A DNA stretch of 8,974 nucleotides from JAQICX01 sp964441455 (GCA_964441455.1 CAYTUX010000083.1:1-8974); one strand, 5' to 3'. Positions 1 to 7,423 are shown, counted from the first letter of the stretch. Notes: generated by a model not told the origin, from the sequence alone. Made by a program: numbers and translations.

Positions 1-34
1 AAAAAAAGGTGCGGAAAATGAAAGTGACCCCTGT

Positions 35-63
35 TATATAGTTTTGAGTTAAAAAACTATATA
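35..63. repeat. AT-rich perfect hairpin
   Basis: The 11-bp arm TATATAGTTTT (35-45) is perfectly complementary to 53-63, around a 7-nt loop (46-52). Neither strand has a T-run after the stem, so it is not a standard intrinsic terminator. Its function is unknown. Confidence 0.6.
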
Positions 64-171
64 AAGAAAGTCGCATTCATGCATTGGCTGCATTAATGGT
101 CGGCGACCCAGCTACTAACAGATCAGAAAAACAATCCTATATCAAACTCCAATGTAAAGTTAATAGCTGGG

Positions 172-216
172 CAACCCTCCCGAGCTGCATTCTAACATCA
201 GATTGGAAAACGGGAG
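172..216. repeat. 45-bp direct repeat, copy 1
   Basis: This stretch is identical, base for base, to 400-444, 228 bp downstream. It starts CAACCCTCCCGAGCTGCATT and ends GGAAAACGGGAG. It carries the left arm CTCCCG and the right arm CGGGAG of an inverted repeat around an invariant centre. It is followed by AAATACCCCTCCGTCACG, unlike copy 2. The exact identity suggests recent duplication or a family of dispersed intergenic elements. No coding function is apparent. Confidence 0.85.
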
Positions 217-304
217 AAATACCCCTCCGTCACGGTAGGACATTACACTACGTTCCATTGCTGTCGCAGGCTCCAGCCTCACTTCCTTTGTCGTGTCTCG
301 AACA

Positions 305-325
305 CCTCCCCTTGGCAAGGGGAGG
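305..325. repeat. GC-rich palindrome (REP-like)
   Basis: CCTCCCCTTG (305-314) and CAAGGGGAGG (316-325) are perfect inverted repeats around one base. In a single strand this would give a 9-bp stem with a 3-nt loop. It resembles a small REP-type palindrome. No T-tract follows on either strand, so I do not call it a terminator. Confidence 0.65.
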
Positions 326-399
326 AGCTAATACGTCCCCGCTGTCCACCATTTTCAATTCTTTATTCTCACGTTGTTCGAATTGGTCGGCGAGGACGC

Positions 400-444
400 C
401 AACCCTCCCGAGCTGCATTCTAACATCAGATTGGAAAACGGGAG
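400..444. repeat. 45-bp direct repeat, copy 2
   Basis: This is an exact copy of 172-216. Here the inverted arms are longer than in copy 1: CCCTCCCG (403-410) pairs with CGGGAGGG (439-446) across a 28-nt loop. The copy is preceded by a small GGCG/CGCC hairpin (389-400) and runs straight into the hairpin at 445-464. Confidence 0.85.
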
Positions 445-464
445 GGACAGCGTCCCCGCTGTCC
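445..464. repeat. 8-bp stem tetraloop hairpin
   Basis: GGACAGCG (445-452) pairs perfectly with CGCTGTCC (457-464) around the loop TCCC. The 16-bp word CGTCCCCGCTGTCCAC covering its right arm also occurs at 334-349, but there the left arm is missing. This suggests that the modules have been shuffled or partly deleted. Confidence 0.65.
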
Positions 465-640
465 ACAAAAGTCTAAAACATGGGACACTTAAACTTCCGC
501 TGGATCAAGATATCTGAACATATTGTCAATAGACAAATTATGAATTGAATGAAGCCCTAAACACTTTAAATATAGGCATAATCAATATGGCATCACTTGT
601 TTCCTATATGAATAGAAGAAAATTCAATATATTCAAAATC

Positions 641-686
641 ATCAACCAAGTCCACAATAATATTAATGTGGAGATAGTTGGTTGAT
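641..686 (-). repeat. Two-step hairpin, possible weak terminator of the oxidoreductase gene
   Basis: The outer arm ATCAACCA (641-648) pairs with TGGTTGAT (679-686). After a small internal loop, TCCACA (651-656) pairs with TGTGGA (667-672) around an AT-only apical loop (657-666). It lies about 80 nt downstream of the oxidoreductase stop on the minus strand. The bases after the stem on that strand (GATTTTGAAT) form only a weak T-tract, so a terminator role is uncertain. It could equally be another dispersed palindrome. Confidence 0.4.
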
Positions 687-764
687 GGGGTCTGTCTTTA
701 ATGACTTTAAGGTCAGTAATAAACAGGCATCTAACCGTCTGACGGACTAACCAACTTGCAGCTG

Positions 765-1943
765 TTAGAAGTTTTGTTCTCTTGCCGGTCTGCTCCAAGG
801 TATTTTTGCTTCTGAAGGTAATTTGTTTTCTTCAAAACACTCAACCATTATTTCTGTCAAACCAGTAACGTATGTAAGTTCATCTCCATCATCTGTAACC
901 TCTTTTTTGATTAGATGTTCAGGGAAATCAATAATATTAATATTTTCCTGTATTTTGTTAACAGTCAGAAGATGCGGCATGGCAGATTCAATTGAACATA
1001 GAGACTCATCATTTTTGCCTATATTCTCAATGGATTTGAGCAGTTTGTTATGTGTGTTCTGGTCAAGAGGTTCCATTTTCTCTGCAGGTCGCCCATCATT
1101 ATACTTAATTAGTGGTTCAAATTTCCATGCTTCAAATATTACTATTGCATTTTCAAAATGTAATTCAAATTTAGGACCTCTATTTGGTTTTACTGGATGA
1201 GATGTTTCAAAGAATATGTCAACATCGGCATCGGTTTTGATTTTCAGGAATGCAGTATCAAAGTTTTCTATCTGATTTGCTCTATAGACCTCTGATTTCA
1301 TAGATTTCGGATATGCACTTTTTTTCTGCTCTTTGCCTGCAAGATAATACATTATGTTCAGGTAGTGAGCGGTTGCATTATGTAGAGGACTGTCAAATAT
1401 ATGTATTCCGCAGTCTGTAACAATTCTTCCAGCCCAGTTATTTCGCTGGTAGTAAGATTTCTTACGGCTACAGCAGGCAAAACATTTGTAGTATTGGGGT
1501 TTGCCAAGCTCCCCGTTGAGTATCTTGGATTTTAACTGCTGTATAACGTCATCAAATGCATGTTGATAACCGATGGCAAGATTTTGTCCTGTTTTATCTG
1601 ATGCTTCCTTCATCTTTAAAGCATCTTCAAGAGTTCCGGAAATCGGTTTTTCACATAAAACGTCTGATCCATGTTCCATTGCATAACATGATTGTTGTGA
1701 ATGCAGATGGATAGGGGTCGAAATGATGGCTAAATCTGCACTGTTGTCTTTGTAGAATTCTTCAAGAGTGTTAAAGATAGGAATGTTTCGTTCTTTAATC
1801 TTTTCAAAACAGGAAGATTTATCTGCAAACGGATCTATTACAGCAACGAGCTTTGCAGGAAAAGGGTTGCTTTTATCTAAAATATAGTCTAGGTAGAAAC
1901 TACCATATCCACCGGCTCCTACTTGTATTACCTTTGGAATCAT
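765..1943 (-). CDS. Gfo/Idh/MocA-family NAD(P)-dependent oxidoreductase
   Basis: The predicted protein has 392 residues and is cytoplasmic. Its N-terminus carries a Rossmann-fold dinucleotide motif, GAGGYG at residues 9-14. The family signature follows at CEKPISG (97-103), where Lys99 is the expected catalytic lysine of the EKP motif. The segment around residues 176-203, with D177, H181, H188 and H193, lies where this family places its substrate-binding and catalytic polar residues. The length is normal for the family. Members oxidise or reduce sugars, inositols and related polyols; the substrate here cannot be read from the sequence. The start is supported by AAGGA on the minus strand (1953-1957), 9 nt before ATG. 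The gene has its own promoters inside the secDF terminator region, so it is probably a separate transcription unit. It ends with TAA shortly before repeat-rich DNA. Confidence 0.9.
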   Translation of the reverse strand: MIPKVIQVGAGGYGSFYLDYILDKSNPFPAKLVAVIDPFADKSSCFEKIKERNIPIFNTLEEFYKDNSADLAIISTPIHLHSQQSCYAMEHGSDVLCEKPISGTLEDALKMKEASDKTGQNLAIGYQHAFDDVIQQLKSKILNGELGKPQYYKCFACCSRKKSYYQRNNWAGRIVTDCGIHIFDSPLHNATAHYLNIMYYLAGKEQKKSAYPKSMKSEVYRANQIENFDTAFLKIKTDADVDIFFETSHPVKPNRGPKFELHFENAIVIFEAWKFEPLIKYNDGRPAEKMEPLDQNTHNKLLKSIENIGKNDESLCSIESAMPHLLTVNKIQENINIIDFPEHLIKKEVTDDGDELTYVTGLTEIMVECFEENKLPSEAKIPWSRPAREQNF

Positions 1944-1964
1944 TATAATATGTCCTTAATTTTA

Positions 1965-1994
1965 ATTATATAAAAAAACGGGTACAATATTCAA
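1965..1994 (-). promoter_or_regulatory. Proximal candidate promoter of the oxidoreductase gene
   Basis: On the minus strand there is a -35-like TTGAAT (1989-1994), an 18-bp spacer, and a consensus -10 TATAAT (1965-1970). The start would fall near 1958, which leaves only about 15 nt of leader, with the Shine-Dalgarno sequence almost at the 5' end. The spacer contains one arm and the T-run of the secDF terminator. It is a match to sigma70-type consensus only. Confidence 0.5.
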
Positions 1995-2009
1995 GCATTA
2001 TACCCGTTT
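1972..2009 (-). terminator. Rho-independent terminator of the tig-tgt-yajC-secDF operon
   Basis: On the minus strand, AAACGGGTA (2001-2009) pairs with its perfect complement at 1976-1984. The loop is 16 nt and can be shortened by an AAT/ATT pairing. The stem is followed by a run of T (1972-1978). It lies about 30 nt after the secDF stop codon, as expected for an intrinsic terminator. It overlaps both candidate promoters of the next gene. Confidence 0.85.
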
Positions 2010-2025
2010 GTGTTTTTTATATCAA
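1997..2025 (-). promoter_or_regulatory. Distal candidate promoter of the oxidoreductase gene, near consensus
   Basis: On the minus strand there is a -35 TTGATA (2020-2025), an optimal 17-bp spacer, and a -10 TATAAT (1997-2002). This is the best sigma70-like match in the window. Transcription would start near 1990, inside the loop of the secDF terminator. The new RNA would then contain only the second arm of the hairpin and would escape that terminator. The leader would be about 47 nt. Confidence 0.6.
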
Positions 2026-2040
2026 ATAACTATTTATAAT

Positions 2041-4572
2041 TTATTTGTTTTTTTCAGCTAAATTAGGTTTCTTATTCTTATAGAATGCAAGAACGGCTGG
2101 TGTTGCAACAAATATTGATGAATATGTACCAACAATAATACCTATGAACAGAGCAAGTGCAAAATCAAATATTGCACCACCTCCAAGTATAAGCAGAGTT
2201 CCTACTGCAATCAATGTTGTCAACGAAGTCAACAATGTTCTGCTTAGAGTCTGATTTATGCTTAGGTTGCATATCTCTTTAAATGACAGTTTTCTGTCAA
2301 CACGTAAGTCTTCTCTGATTCTATCAAATATAACAATTGTATCATTGACAGAGTAACCGACAATTGTCAGCAAGGCTGCAATAATCGGCAAGCTGATTTG
2401 CTGTCCTAACAAGCAATATATGCCGAGAGTAAATAATACATCATGCAACAGGGCGACAATAGCACCAACGGCAAAACCAAACTCAAATCGAATTGTGATA
2501 TATATGATAATGCCGATTAATGCAATAATAATAGCCTTAAGAGCACTCATCTTCAGTTCAGCACCAACTTGCGGACCGACTTCTTCCTCTTGAAGCAGGT
2601 CAAATCTGCTGTCAGGATATTGTTCTGTAATTGTCTGTGTAATTATATCTACGGCTTTAGTTTCACTATCTTCAGCAACATGAGAAGCTTTTACAAGCAG
2701 GAACTGTTTTTCAGGTGATTCCAAATCTTTCTGATACTGGATATGGATGTTCTGAAGGTTGGCGTTTACAAGAGCTGTTCTGATATCGGCAACAGGTTGT
2801 TCCTTGTCTACTGCATATGTTACAGATGTTCCACCTGTAAAGTCCACTCCAAATACTTTTTCCGGATTTTTAAAGCCGTTAGTCAGGAATAGCACCCATG
2901 TTATTACAATTATTACAACAGAGAAGATTGCAGCAATTTTTCTGAATCCTACAAAATCAATATGTGTGTCAGATTTGATAATTGTGAACATTGTAAGTTT
3001 CTTAATGATATTCTTATCTACAAGTAGTGTTAGAATCAGCTTTGTAACAACAAGAGCTGTAAACAGACTTGCGATAATACCGGCGGAAAGTGTAACTGCA
3101 AAACCTCTGATTGCACCTGAACCAAAGATGAACAGAATTACAGCAGTAAGAAGTGTTGTGATGTTTGCGTCCATAATTGTAATGAAAGCTCTGTCATAAC
3201 CGGCAAGAATTGATGTCAACAAATCCTTTCCGGTTTTCAACTCTTCTCTGATTCTTTCAAAAATCAAGACGTTTGCATCAACAGCCATACCTATTGTCAG
3301 CAGGATACCGGCGATACCGGGTAATGTCAGGACAGGCAGGCTTGCCCCGCCGCCTCCGCTATTGTTTCCGCTGAAGAGTCCTAAAAGACCTGCCGCTATA
3401 ATCATTCCAAGAGGAAGGATGATAAGGTTTAGTATAAGAGCAATATCTGCTACAAATCCGCAGACATGATAATAAATCATCATAAACAGAACAACAGCAA
3501 TACCGCCAATAATAATTGATTTTATTCCGCTGTCAATAGAGTCCTGTCCCAAACTTGGTGCAACAGAACGCTTTTCAACAATCTGAACCGGTACAGGCAG
3601 AGAACCTGCTCGCAAAATGTTTGAAAGCTTGCGAGCTTCTTCAAAAGTGAAAGAACCTGTTATTACCGCTTTGCCGCCAAAAATACCTTCGTTGATATTT
3701 GGTGCGCTATATAAAGTTCCATCAAGAACAATTGCCAGCTGTCGAGGGTCGTCGGAGGGATTACTTGAACCACGCGGAGCAAAAGCACTTGTCACGTCAC
3801 CAAACTGCTTGGCACCTTTTGAGTTAAAAGCAATGTTGATTTCCGGTCTGCCCAGTTGGTCAAAATCGACTCCGGCATTTTCCAGGTTTTTACCATCCAT
3901 TTCAATTCTTCTACGGACAAAGCTTGGACTGTAATATGTTACACCTTCTTGTGTTGTGGTTTTTTCAAGCAACATATCAAATCCCGGAGGTGCATGAAAT
4001 CTCTTCTGATTATCAAGAAAATCATCCTCAAGAGCCACTGTTTCATACTCTTTCGTCCTTATATATACCGGTCTTCCGCCCATATTAATGATTTTATAAC
4101 CATTGGGAGCCGCACCATTAGCAAAAAGTTCACTTACGAGTTTTGCATTATCTTCATGCACAATTCTGAATTCAAGGAAAGCAGCCTTTTTTATGCTGTT
4201 TTCAGCTTCTCTGCTTTTAGCTTCGCCGACACCCGGCAATTGAACTGTGATTCTGTTAGCTTGAGATGGATAAATTACAGGTTCAGCAATACCACATGAG
4301 TCAATTCTGTTTCTGATAACTTCAACAGTTCTTGACTGTACATCTTCAAGACTGTCAGCTTTTATCTTGGTAATTTCCACATCTGTAAGCTCAGGATTTT
4401 CCGCTATAAGATCTTCAACCAGCTTTTTCTGATCAATTTCAACAACAATACTTGTCCCGCCTTGAAGATCAAGCCCAAGTTGAACCTTTTCTTTTATCGG
4501 GGTAATTGTAACAAGTGACCCCGCTACAAGAAGAACAAGTATCAGCCACTTCCACATTGCATTTTTAAGCAT
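2041..4572 (-). CDS. secDF: Fused protein translocase subunit SecDF
   Basis: The 843-residue membrane protein joins SecD and SecF in one chain. It assists SecYEG/SecA-dependent export and uses the proton gradient to pull substrates outward. A first membrane segment lies at about 7-24, followed by the SecD signature LGLDLQGG (32-39). The large periplasmic P1 domain spans about 40-340. The SecD membrane block (about 350-520) includes MAVDANVLIFERIREE (429-444), whose Asp432 is the expected transmembrane acidic residue of proton transfer. The SecF half begins with a membrane segment at about 545-563 and VDFTGGTS (576-583). Its membrane block starts near 677 and contains VGYSVNDTIVIFDRIRE (738-754). 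A Ser/Asn/Gly-rich stretch (401-411) between two membrane segments looks like an added flexible loop. The start is supported by GGAG (4580-4583), 7 nt before ATG. It follows yajC by 48 bp and closes the operon. Confidence 0.97.
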   Translation of the reverse strand: MLKNAMWKWLILVLLVAGSLVTITPIKEKVQLGLDLQGGTSIVVEIDQKKLVEDLIAENPELTDVEITKIKADSLEDVQSRTVEVIRNRIDSCGIAEPVIYPSQANRITVQLPGVGEAKSREAENSIKKAAFLEFRIVHEDNAKLVSELFANGAAPNGYKIINMGGRPVYIRTKEYETVALEDDFLDNQKRFHAPPGFDMLLEKTTTQEGVTYYSPSFVRRRIEMDGKNLENAGVDFDQLGRPEINIAFNSKGAKQFGDVTSAFAPRGSSNPSDDPRQLAIVLDGTLYSAPNINEGIFGGKAVITGSFTFEEARKLSNILRAGSLPVPVQIVEKRSVAPSLGQDSIDSGIKSIIIGGIAVVLFMMIYYHVCGFVADIALILNLIILPLGMIIAAGLLGLFSGNNSGGGGASLPVLTLPGIAGILLTIGMAVDANVLIFERIREELKTGKDLLTSILAGYDRAFITIMDANITTLLTAVILFIFGSGAIRGFAVTLSAGIIASLFTALVVTKLILTLLVDKNIIKKLTMFTIIKSDTHIDFVGFRKIAAIFSVVIIVITWVLFLTNGFKNPEKVFGVDFTGGTSVTYAVDKEQPVADIRTALVNANLQNIHIQYQKDLESPEKQFLLVKASHVAEDSETKAVDIITQTITEQYPDSRFDLLQEEEVGPQVGAELKMSALKAIIIALIGIIIYITIRFEFGFAVGAIVALLHDVLFTLGIYCLLGQQISLPIIAALLTIVGYSVNDTIVIFDRIREDLRVDRKLSFKEICNLSINQTLSRTLLTSLTTLIAVGTLLILGGGAIFDFALALFIGIIVGTYSSIFVATPAVLAFYKNKKPNLAEKNK

Positions 4573-4620
4573 AAAATTTCTCCATTTATTTTATATTAAC
4601 TCTATTTTTATATACTTTAA

Positions 4621-4989
4621 TTAAGAAGCATCGTCAAGTTTGTCGCCTTTTTCAATAACCTTGAGGACGGCATTCTTTAGCACTTCAACTTTTGTATTAT
4701 CAGCAATTTTAATTATAAATGTTGTATCTTTAACATTTGTAATCTGTCCGATAAATCCGCCTGCAAACAAAACCTTCTCACCTGTTTTAAGCTGTAAAAT
4801 AGCCTGTTTACGCTCTTTTTCTTTTCTTTTCTGTGGTCTTATCAATATAAAATAAAATATTGCAAAGATAATTATCATTGGCAACATTGCTTGAAACATG
4901 TTGCCCGATCCTCCGGGTGCCGCCGGTGCTGCTTGTGCTAAAAATGCACTGTTACTGATAATCTCTAACCCTGATAATGTAATACTCAT
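4621..4989 (-). CDS. yajC: Sec translocase accessory subunit YajC
   Basis: The 122-residue protein has one transmembrane segment (about 32-50) with the family motif FYFILIRPQKRKEKERK (45-61). The basic patch after the membrane marks the cytoplasmic side. A small beta-rich domain follows (about 66-112; GEKVLFAGGFIGQI). YajC associates with SecDF and SecYEG. The N-terminal 30 residues are Ala/Pro/Gly-rich and longer than in the shortest homologues, as seen in several phyla. The start is supported by AAAGG about 10 nt upstream; this sequence lies inside the last codons of tgt. The gene begins 3 nt after the tgt stop, so translational coupling is likely. Confidence 0.95.
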   Translation of the reverse strand: MSITLSGLEIISNSAFLAQAAPAAPGGSGNMFQAMLPMIIIFAIFYFILIRPQKRKEKERKQAILQLKTGEKVLFAGGFIGQITNVKDTTFIIKIADNTKVEVLKNAVLKVIEKGDKLDDAS

Positions 4990-4992
4990 TTG

Positions 4993-6111
4993 TTATTTAC
5001 CTTTCAATTTGTGTTTACTGTTTTCTCTAAATTCATCAAAAGTGTCATTTTTAATTGACTCTCTTAACTGATGCATAAAATCCATATATCTATGTATATT
5101 GTGGATTGTCAGAAGTTGTATTCCCAGAATCTCTCCGGCATTCAACAGATGCCTTATATAAGATTTTGTAAAGTTTTCACATGTATAACATGTGCAGCCT
5201 TCTTCCACAGGACTGTTGTCCAATTTAAATCTGCCTGCCTTAATTGGTATTCGACCTTCCATTGTGAATGCCGAACCATTTCTGGCAATTCTTGTTGGAA
5301 TGACGCAGTCGAACATATCAACTCCGCGTGCAACAGATTCAACAATCTGGTACAAGTCTCCAACACCCATTAAGTATCGTGGTTTGTCTTCGGGCAGTTC
5401 CTTTATTCCGTGTTCAACGCCTTTTAACAGAATTTCTTCAGGTTCTCCAACGCTTACACCACCGATTGCATAACCATCAAATCCAAGTTTAACGAGCTCT
5501 TTTGCACATTTTGTACGCAAGTCTTCATACTCACCACCCTGTACAATTCCAAAATAGAGTTGCCCTTGAGCTCTTGGCTGTTCAATACAAACCTTCGCCC
5601 AATCCAAAGTTTTATCAACCGCCTTGCAGGCATATTCATATGTGGTCGGGTAGGGAATGCACTCATCAAAAGCCATTGCAATATCCGATCCGATGATCCT
5701 TTGAATGTTCATAGCCTCAACAGGACCAAGAAAAATCCTTCTCCCATCCACATGAGAATTAAACTCAACTCCATTATCTTTGATTTTGCGCAGTTGAGCA
5801 AGACTAAAAACCTGAAAACCGCCACTATCTGTCAATATTGGCTTGTTCCAACCCATAAATTTGTGTAAACCACCGGCATTTTCCATAATTTCCATGCCGG
5901 GTCTTATATTCAAATGATATGTATTGCCAAGAATAATACTGACATCAAGTTCATGCAGCTGCTTCGGAGACATGGATTTTACAGTTCCTTGAGTTCCTAC
6001 CGGCATAAAAACCGGAGTTTCAATATCACCATGTGCAGTTGTTAATGTTCCTGATCTTGCCCTTGTTCCCTTTGCTTTTTTATATATTTTAAAATCACCC
6101 GGTTTAGACAT
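4993..6111 (-). CDS. tgt: tRNA-guanine transglycosylase (queuine tRNA-ribosyltransferase)
   Basis: The 372-residue, full-length bacterial TGT exchanges guanine-34 for preQ1 in tRNAs for Asp, Asn, His and Tyr, in the queuosine pathway. It acts in the cytoplasm as a TIM-barrel enzyme. Key sites by comparison with the Zymomonas enzyme (from memory): general acid Asp95 in DSGGFQVFSL (95-104), base-recognition Asp149 in AFDECIPYP, nucleophile Asp268 in VDMFDCVIPTR (264-274), and zinc ligands Cys306, Cys308, Cys311 and His337. All are present, so it should be active. No strong Shine-Dalgarno sequence precedes the ATG. The trigger-factor-like gene ends only 9 nt upstream, so the gene is probably read by coupled translation. 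The arrangement tgt-yajC-secDF is a common bacterial gene order. Confidence 0.97.
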   Translation of the reverse strand: MSKPGDFKIYKKAKGTRARSGTLTTAHGDIETPVFMPVGTQGTVKSMSPKQLHELDVSIILGNTYHLNIRPGMEIMENAGGLHKFMGWNKPILTDSGGFQVFSLAQLRKIKDNGVEFNSHVDGRRIFLGPVEAMNIQRIIGSDIAMAFDECIPYPTTYEYACKAVDKTLDWAKVCIEQPRAQGQLYFGIVQGGEYEDLRTKCAKELVKLGFDGYAIGGVSVGEPEEILLKGVEHGIKELPEDKPRYLMGVGDLYQIVESVARGVDMFDCVIPTRIARNGSAFTMEGRIPIKAGRFKLDNSPVEEGCTCYTCENFTKSYIRHLLNAGEILGIQLLTIHNIHRYMDFMHQLRESIKNDTFDEFRENSKHKLKGK

Positions 6112-6120
6112 ATCTATTAA

Positions 6121-6879
6121 CTAATCTTTCTTAAACTTCTTTTCTGCTAAATAATCAATAGTATCCTCACCAATTTGAAAAAGTTTTACTCTATGAAATC
6201 CATTTGTCGTTATAAGAAAATCTTTTAATCTATTAGCTGTGATATTATAATCATCAGCCATATCCTGAATGCTCTTGTCAAATTCGGCTTCTGAAGTTTC
6301 AATACCTTCTGCTTTTGCAATCTCGTTAAGAAGAATTAAAAGACGAGTTCTTTCGATTATTTCCTCTAAAGGCTCGTTTTCACCAGTTTCTTTCGACATT
6401 TTAACTTCCATGTCAATCATTGACTGTGGAATTTCAAAATCAAGATCTTTAGATAGTTCGCCGGATATAAACTCTTTGAACTCTTCAAGATCAGTACACC
6501 CTTCGGGCACTTCTATGCTGTTATAGTCCGGTAATGAAAATTTTGCCGGCTGAAAAATTACAGATTCAAGTTTAATACCCTTTTCCTTTGTATAATCAAT
6601 AATTTCAATATTATCAACTCCGCATGGAAATAAATCTTTTTCTTTAATTATTTCATGCAGAAATCTGTTCGGCACAGCTTTAAAAAGATCATTTTTTATT
6701 TTTTTACCATAACGGGCTTCAACCGCTTTTGGGGTAATCTTATTGGGTCTGAAACCGGGAATTCCTTTTTTTGAATATTCAACTAAAAGTCTGTTATAAT
6801 CAGGTTCAACTTCTGCCCAATCTAAATCTATGATGGCTTTGTATTGTACATCACCCGTTTTCTCTACTGTAAAATCCAT
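6121..6879 (-). CDS. tig: Trigger-factor-like ribosome-associated chaperone lacking the PPIase domain
   Basis: The 252-residue protein is shorter than the usual trigger factor of about 430 residues. Residues 1-110 match the N-terminal ribosome-binding domain. The signature loop GIPGFRPNKITPKAVEARYG (39-58) resembles the canonical GFRxGKxP, with Asn where Gly is usual. The central FKBP-type prolyl isomerase domain is absent. From about residue 118 the sequence goes directly into a helical segment like the C-terminal chaperone domain (FEIPQSMIDMEVKM, 148-161; RLLILLNEIAKAEGIETSEAEFD, 179-201). Its likely role is to bind nascent chains at the ribosome. The start is supported by AAGAAGGA 5 nt before ATG. 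It is the first gene of an operon that ends with Sec translocase components. The open frame has no frameshift, so the short form looks genuine and not degraded. Confidence 0.8.
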   Translation of the reverse strand: MDFTVEKTGDVQYKAIIDLDWAEVEPDYNRLLVEYSKKGIPGFRPNKITPKAVEARYGKKIKNDLFKAVPNRFLHEIIKEKDLFPCGVDNIEIIDYTKEKGIKLESVIFQPAKFSLPDYNSIEVPEGCTDLEEFKEFISGELSKDLDFEIPQSMIDMEVKMSKETGENEPLEEIIERTRLLILLNEIAKAEGIETSEAEFDKSIQDMADDYNITANRLKDFLITTNGFHRVKLFQIGEDTIDYLAEKKFKKD

Positions 6880-6922
6880 CTCAATCCTTCTTTATATCAC
6901 ATTTCATACAAATAAATAAGGA

Positions 6923-6951
6923 ATATTATAAAAATAGACAACAAAGGTCAA
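6923..6951 (-). promoter_or_regulatory. Candidate promoter of the tig-tgt-yajC-secDF operon
   Basis: On the minus strand, TTGACC (6946-6951) is followed after 17 bp by TAATAT (6923-6928). An overlapping TATAAT (6925-6930) lies at a shorter 15-bp spacing. Transcription would start near 6916 and give a leader of about 37 nt. The position just upstream of the first operon gene supports the call. Confidence 0.55.
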
Positions 6952-7013
6952 GTACGAATGACAGACTTGCCTTGTTTTCCTCTGTTTAACGCAAAAGACA
7001 CAAAGAAAAGATC

Positions 7014-7041
7014 GTTGTTCGTTATTCGTTGTTCGTTGTTC
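7014..7041. repeat. Tandem heptamer array GTTGTTC, four units
   Basis: Four consecutive 7-bp units read GTTGTTC, GTTATTC, GTTGTTC, GTTGTTC. The second has one substitution. No function is evident. Confidence 0.85.
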
Positions 7042-7091
7042 GATTGCAGCTTTTTGGGATAACGCAAAGATCTTCGTTGCTGGTGTTCTTC

Positions 7092-7120
7092 GGGAGCGCC
7101 GATGTCCCCCATCGGCATCT
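7092..7120. repeat. Hairpin module, copy 1
   Basis: The module has a GGGAGC lead, then GCCGATG (7098-7104), which pairs with CATCGGC (7110-7116) around TCCCC. A diverged copy lies at 7424-7451. The stem of this copy is complete at 7 bp. Confidence 0.7.
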
Positions 7121-7184
7121 TGGTTGGTCATGCTTAAAAAAACAAGAGTATTAACCAACGAATCAGGCTAATTTCGCTAATTTT

Positions 7185-7231
7185 TTATTGCAGTATTTCT
7201 ATTTTGTTCCAAAATAAAAATTCTGCAATAA
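7185..7231. repeat. 47-bp near-perfect palindrome
   Basis: Positions 7185-7206 pair with 7210-7231 around a 3-nt loop (TTC), with only two mismatches in 22 positions (7194/7222 and 7199/7217). The ends are TTATTGCAG and CTGCAATAA. A T-run precedes it on the plus strand, but none follows the stem on either strand, so a terminator role is not supported. Confidence 0.75.
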
Positions 7232-7277
7232 GGCAGTCATTTCTGTAATATCAAATCGATAGAAGATTATTATAAAG

Positions 7278-7296
7278 AAATGGGCAGAGCCCATTT
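7278..7296. repeat. 8-bp stem hairpin between short direct repeats
   Basis: AAATGGGC (7278-7285) pairs perfectly with GCCCATTT (7289-7296) around AGA. It is flanked by ATAAAGAA at 7272-7279 and 7301-7308. Confidence 0.6.
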
Positions 7297-7304
7297 GGAT
7301 ATAA

Positions 7305-7327
7305 AGAAGAGATTTCTCGCACAGAGT
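7305..7327. repeat. 23-bp dispersed repeat, copy 1
   Basis: The sequence begins AGAAGAGATTTCTCGC and matches 7565-7587 with two mismatches, 260 bp away. It is a noncoding repeated word. Confidence 0.7.
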
Positions 7328-7338
7328 GCAACCTGTAG

Positions 7339-7356
7339 CCGAGGCCTCGACCTCGG
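7339..7356. repeat. CCGAGG/CCTCGG hairpin
   Basis: CCGAGG (7339-7344) and CCTCGG (7351-7356) form a 6-bp stem around CCTCGA. It is one of many GC-rich palindromes in this AT-rich region. Confidence 0.5.
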
Positions 7357-7423
7357 AAAGTAATGCAACTATTCTCGTTGCAGGTATTTTCTAATGTAAT
7401 GCGAAAACTTCTAGCTTGCAGTT

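Larger units (their letters stand above)
1..764. other. Gene-free left flank made of short repeats
   Basis: No convincing coding sequence is seen in this stretch. Open frames are short, lack a recognisable product, and run through palindromes and duplicated words. The part at about 98-466 is richer in G+C than the neighbouring genes. It is built from reused modules: a 45-bp exact direct repeat, two copies of a 16-bp word (334-349 and 451-466), two copies of GGTCGGCGA (98-106 and 385-393), and three good hairpins. The part at 480-764 is AT-rich and carries one larger two-step hairpin (641-686) and a small one (735-745). The word TACCCCTCCGTCACG at 220-234 recurs at 7668-7682, which links this flank with the repeat-rich region on the far side of the operon. 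Confidence 0.7.

Noticed and set aside
84..476. Open frame of 130 codons on the plus strand, and an overlapping 72-codon frame on the minus strand
   Set aside because: Both run straight through the 45-bp repeats and palindromes. The peptide duplications simply mirror the DNA repeats, and no product is recognisable.
604..798. Open frame of 64 codons on the minus strand overlapping the end of the oxidoreductase gene
   Set aside because: It overlaps the end of a well-supported gene, has a low-complexity hydrophobic tail made by an AT-rich hairpin region, and has no recognisable domain.
6904..7158. Open frame of 84 codons upstream of the trigger-factor-like gene
   Set aside because: It contains the GTTGTTC array, translated as repeated Asn/Glu/Gln/Arg/Thr, and covers the operon promoter. 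It is a repeat artefact.
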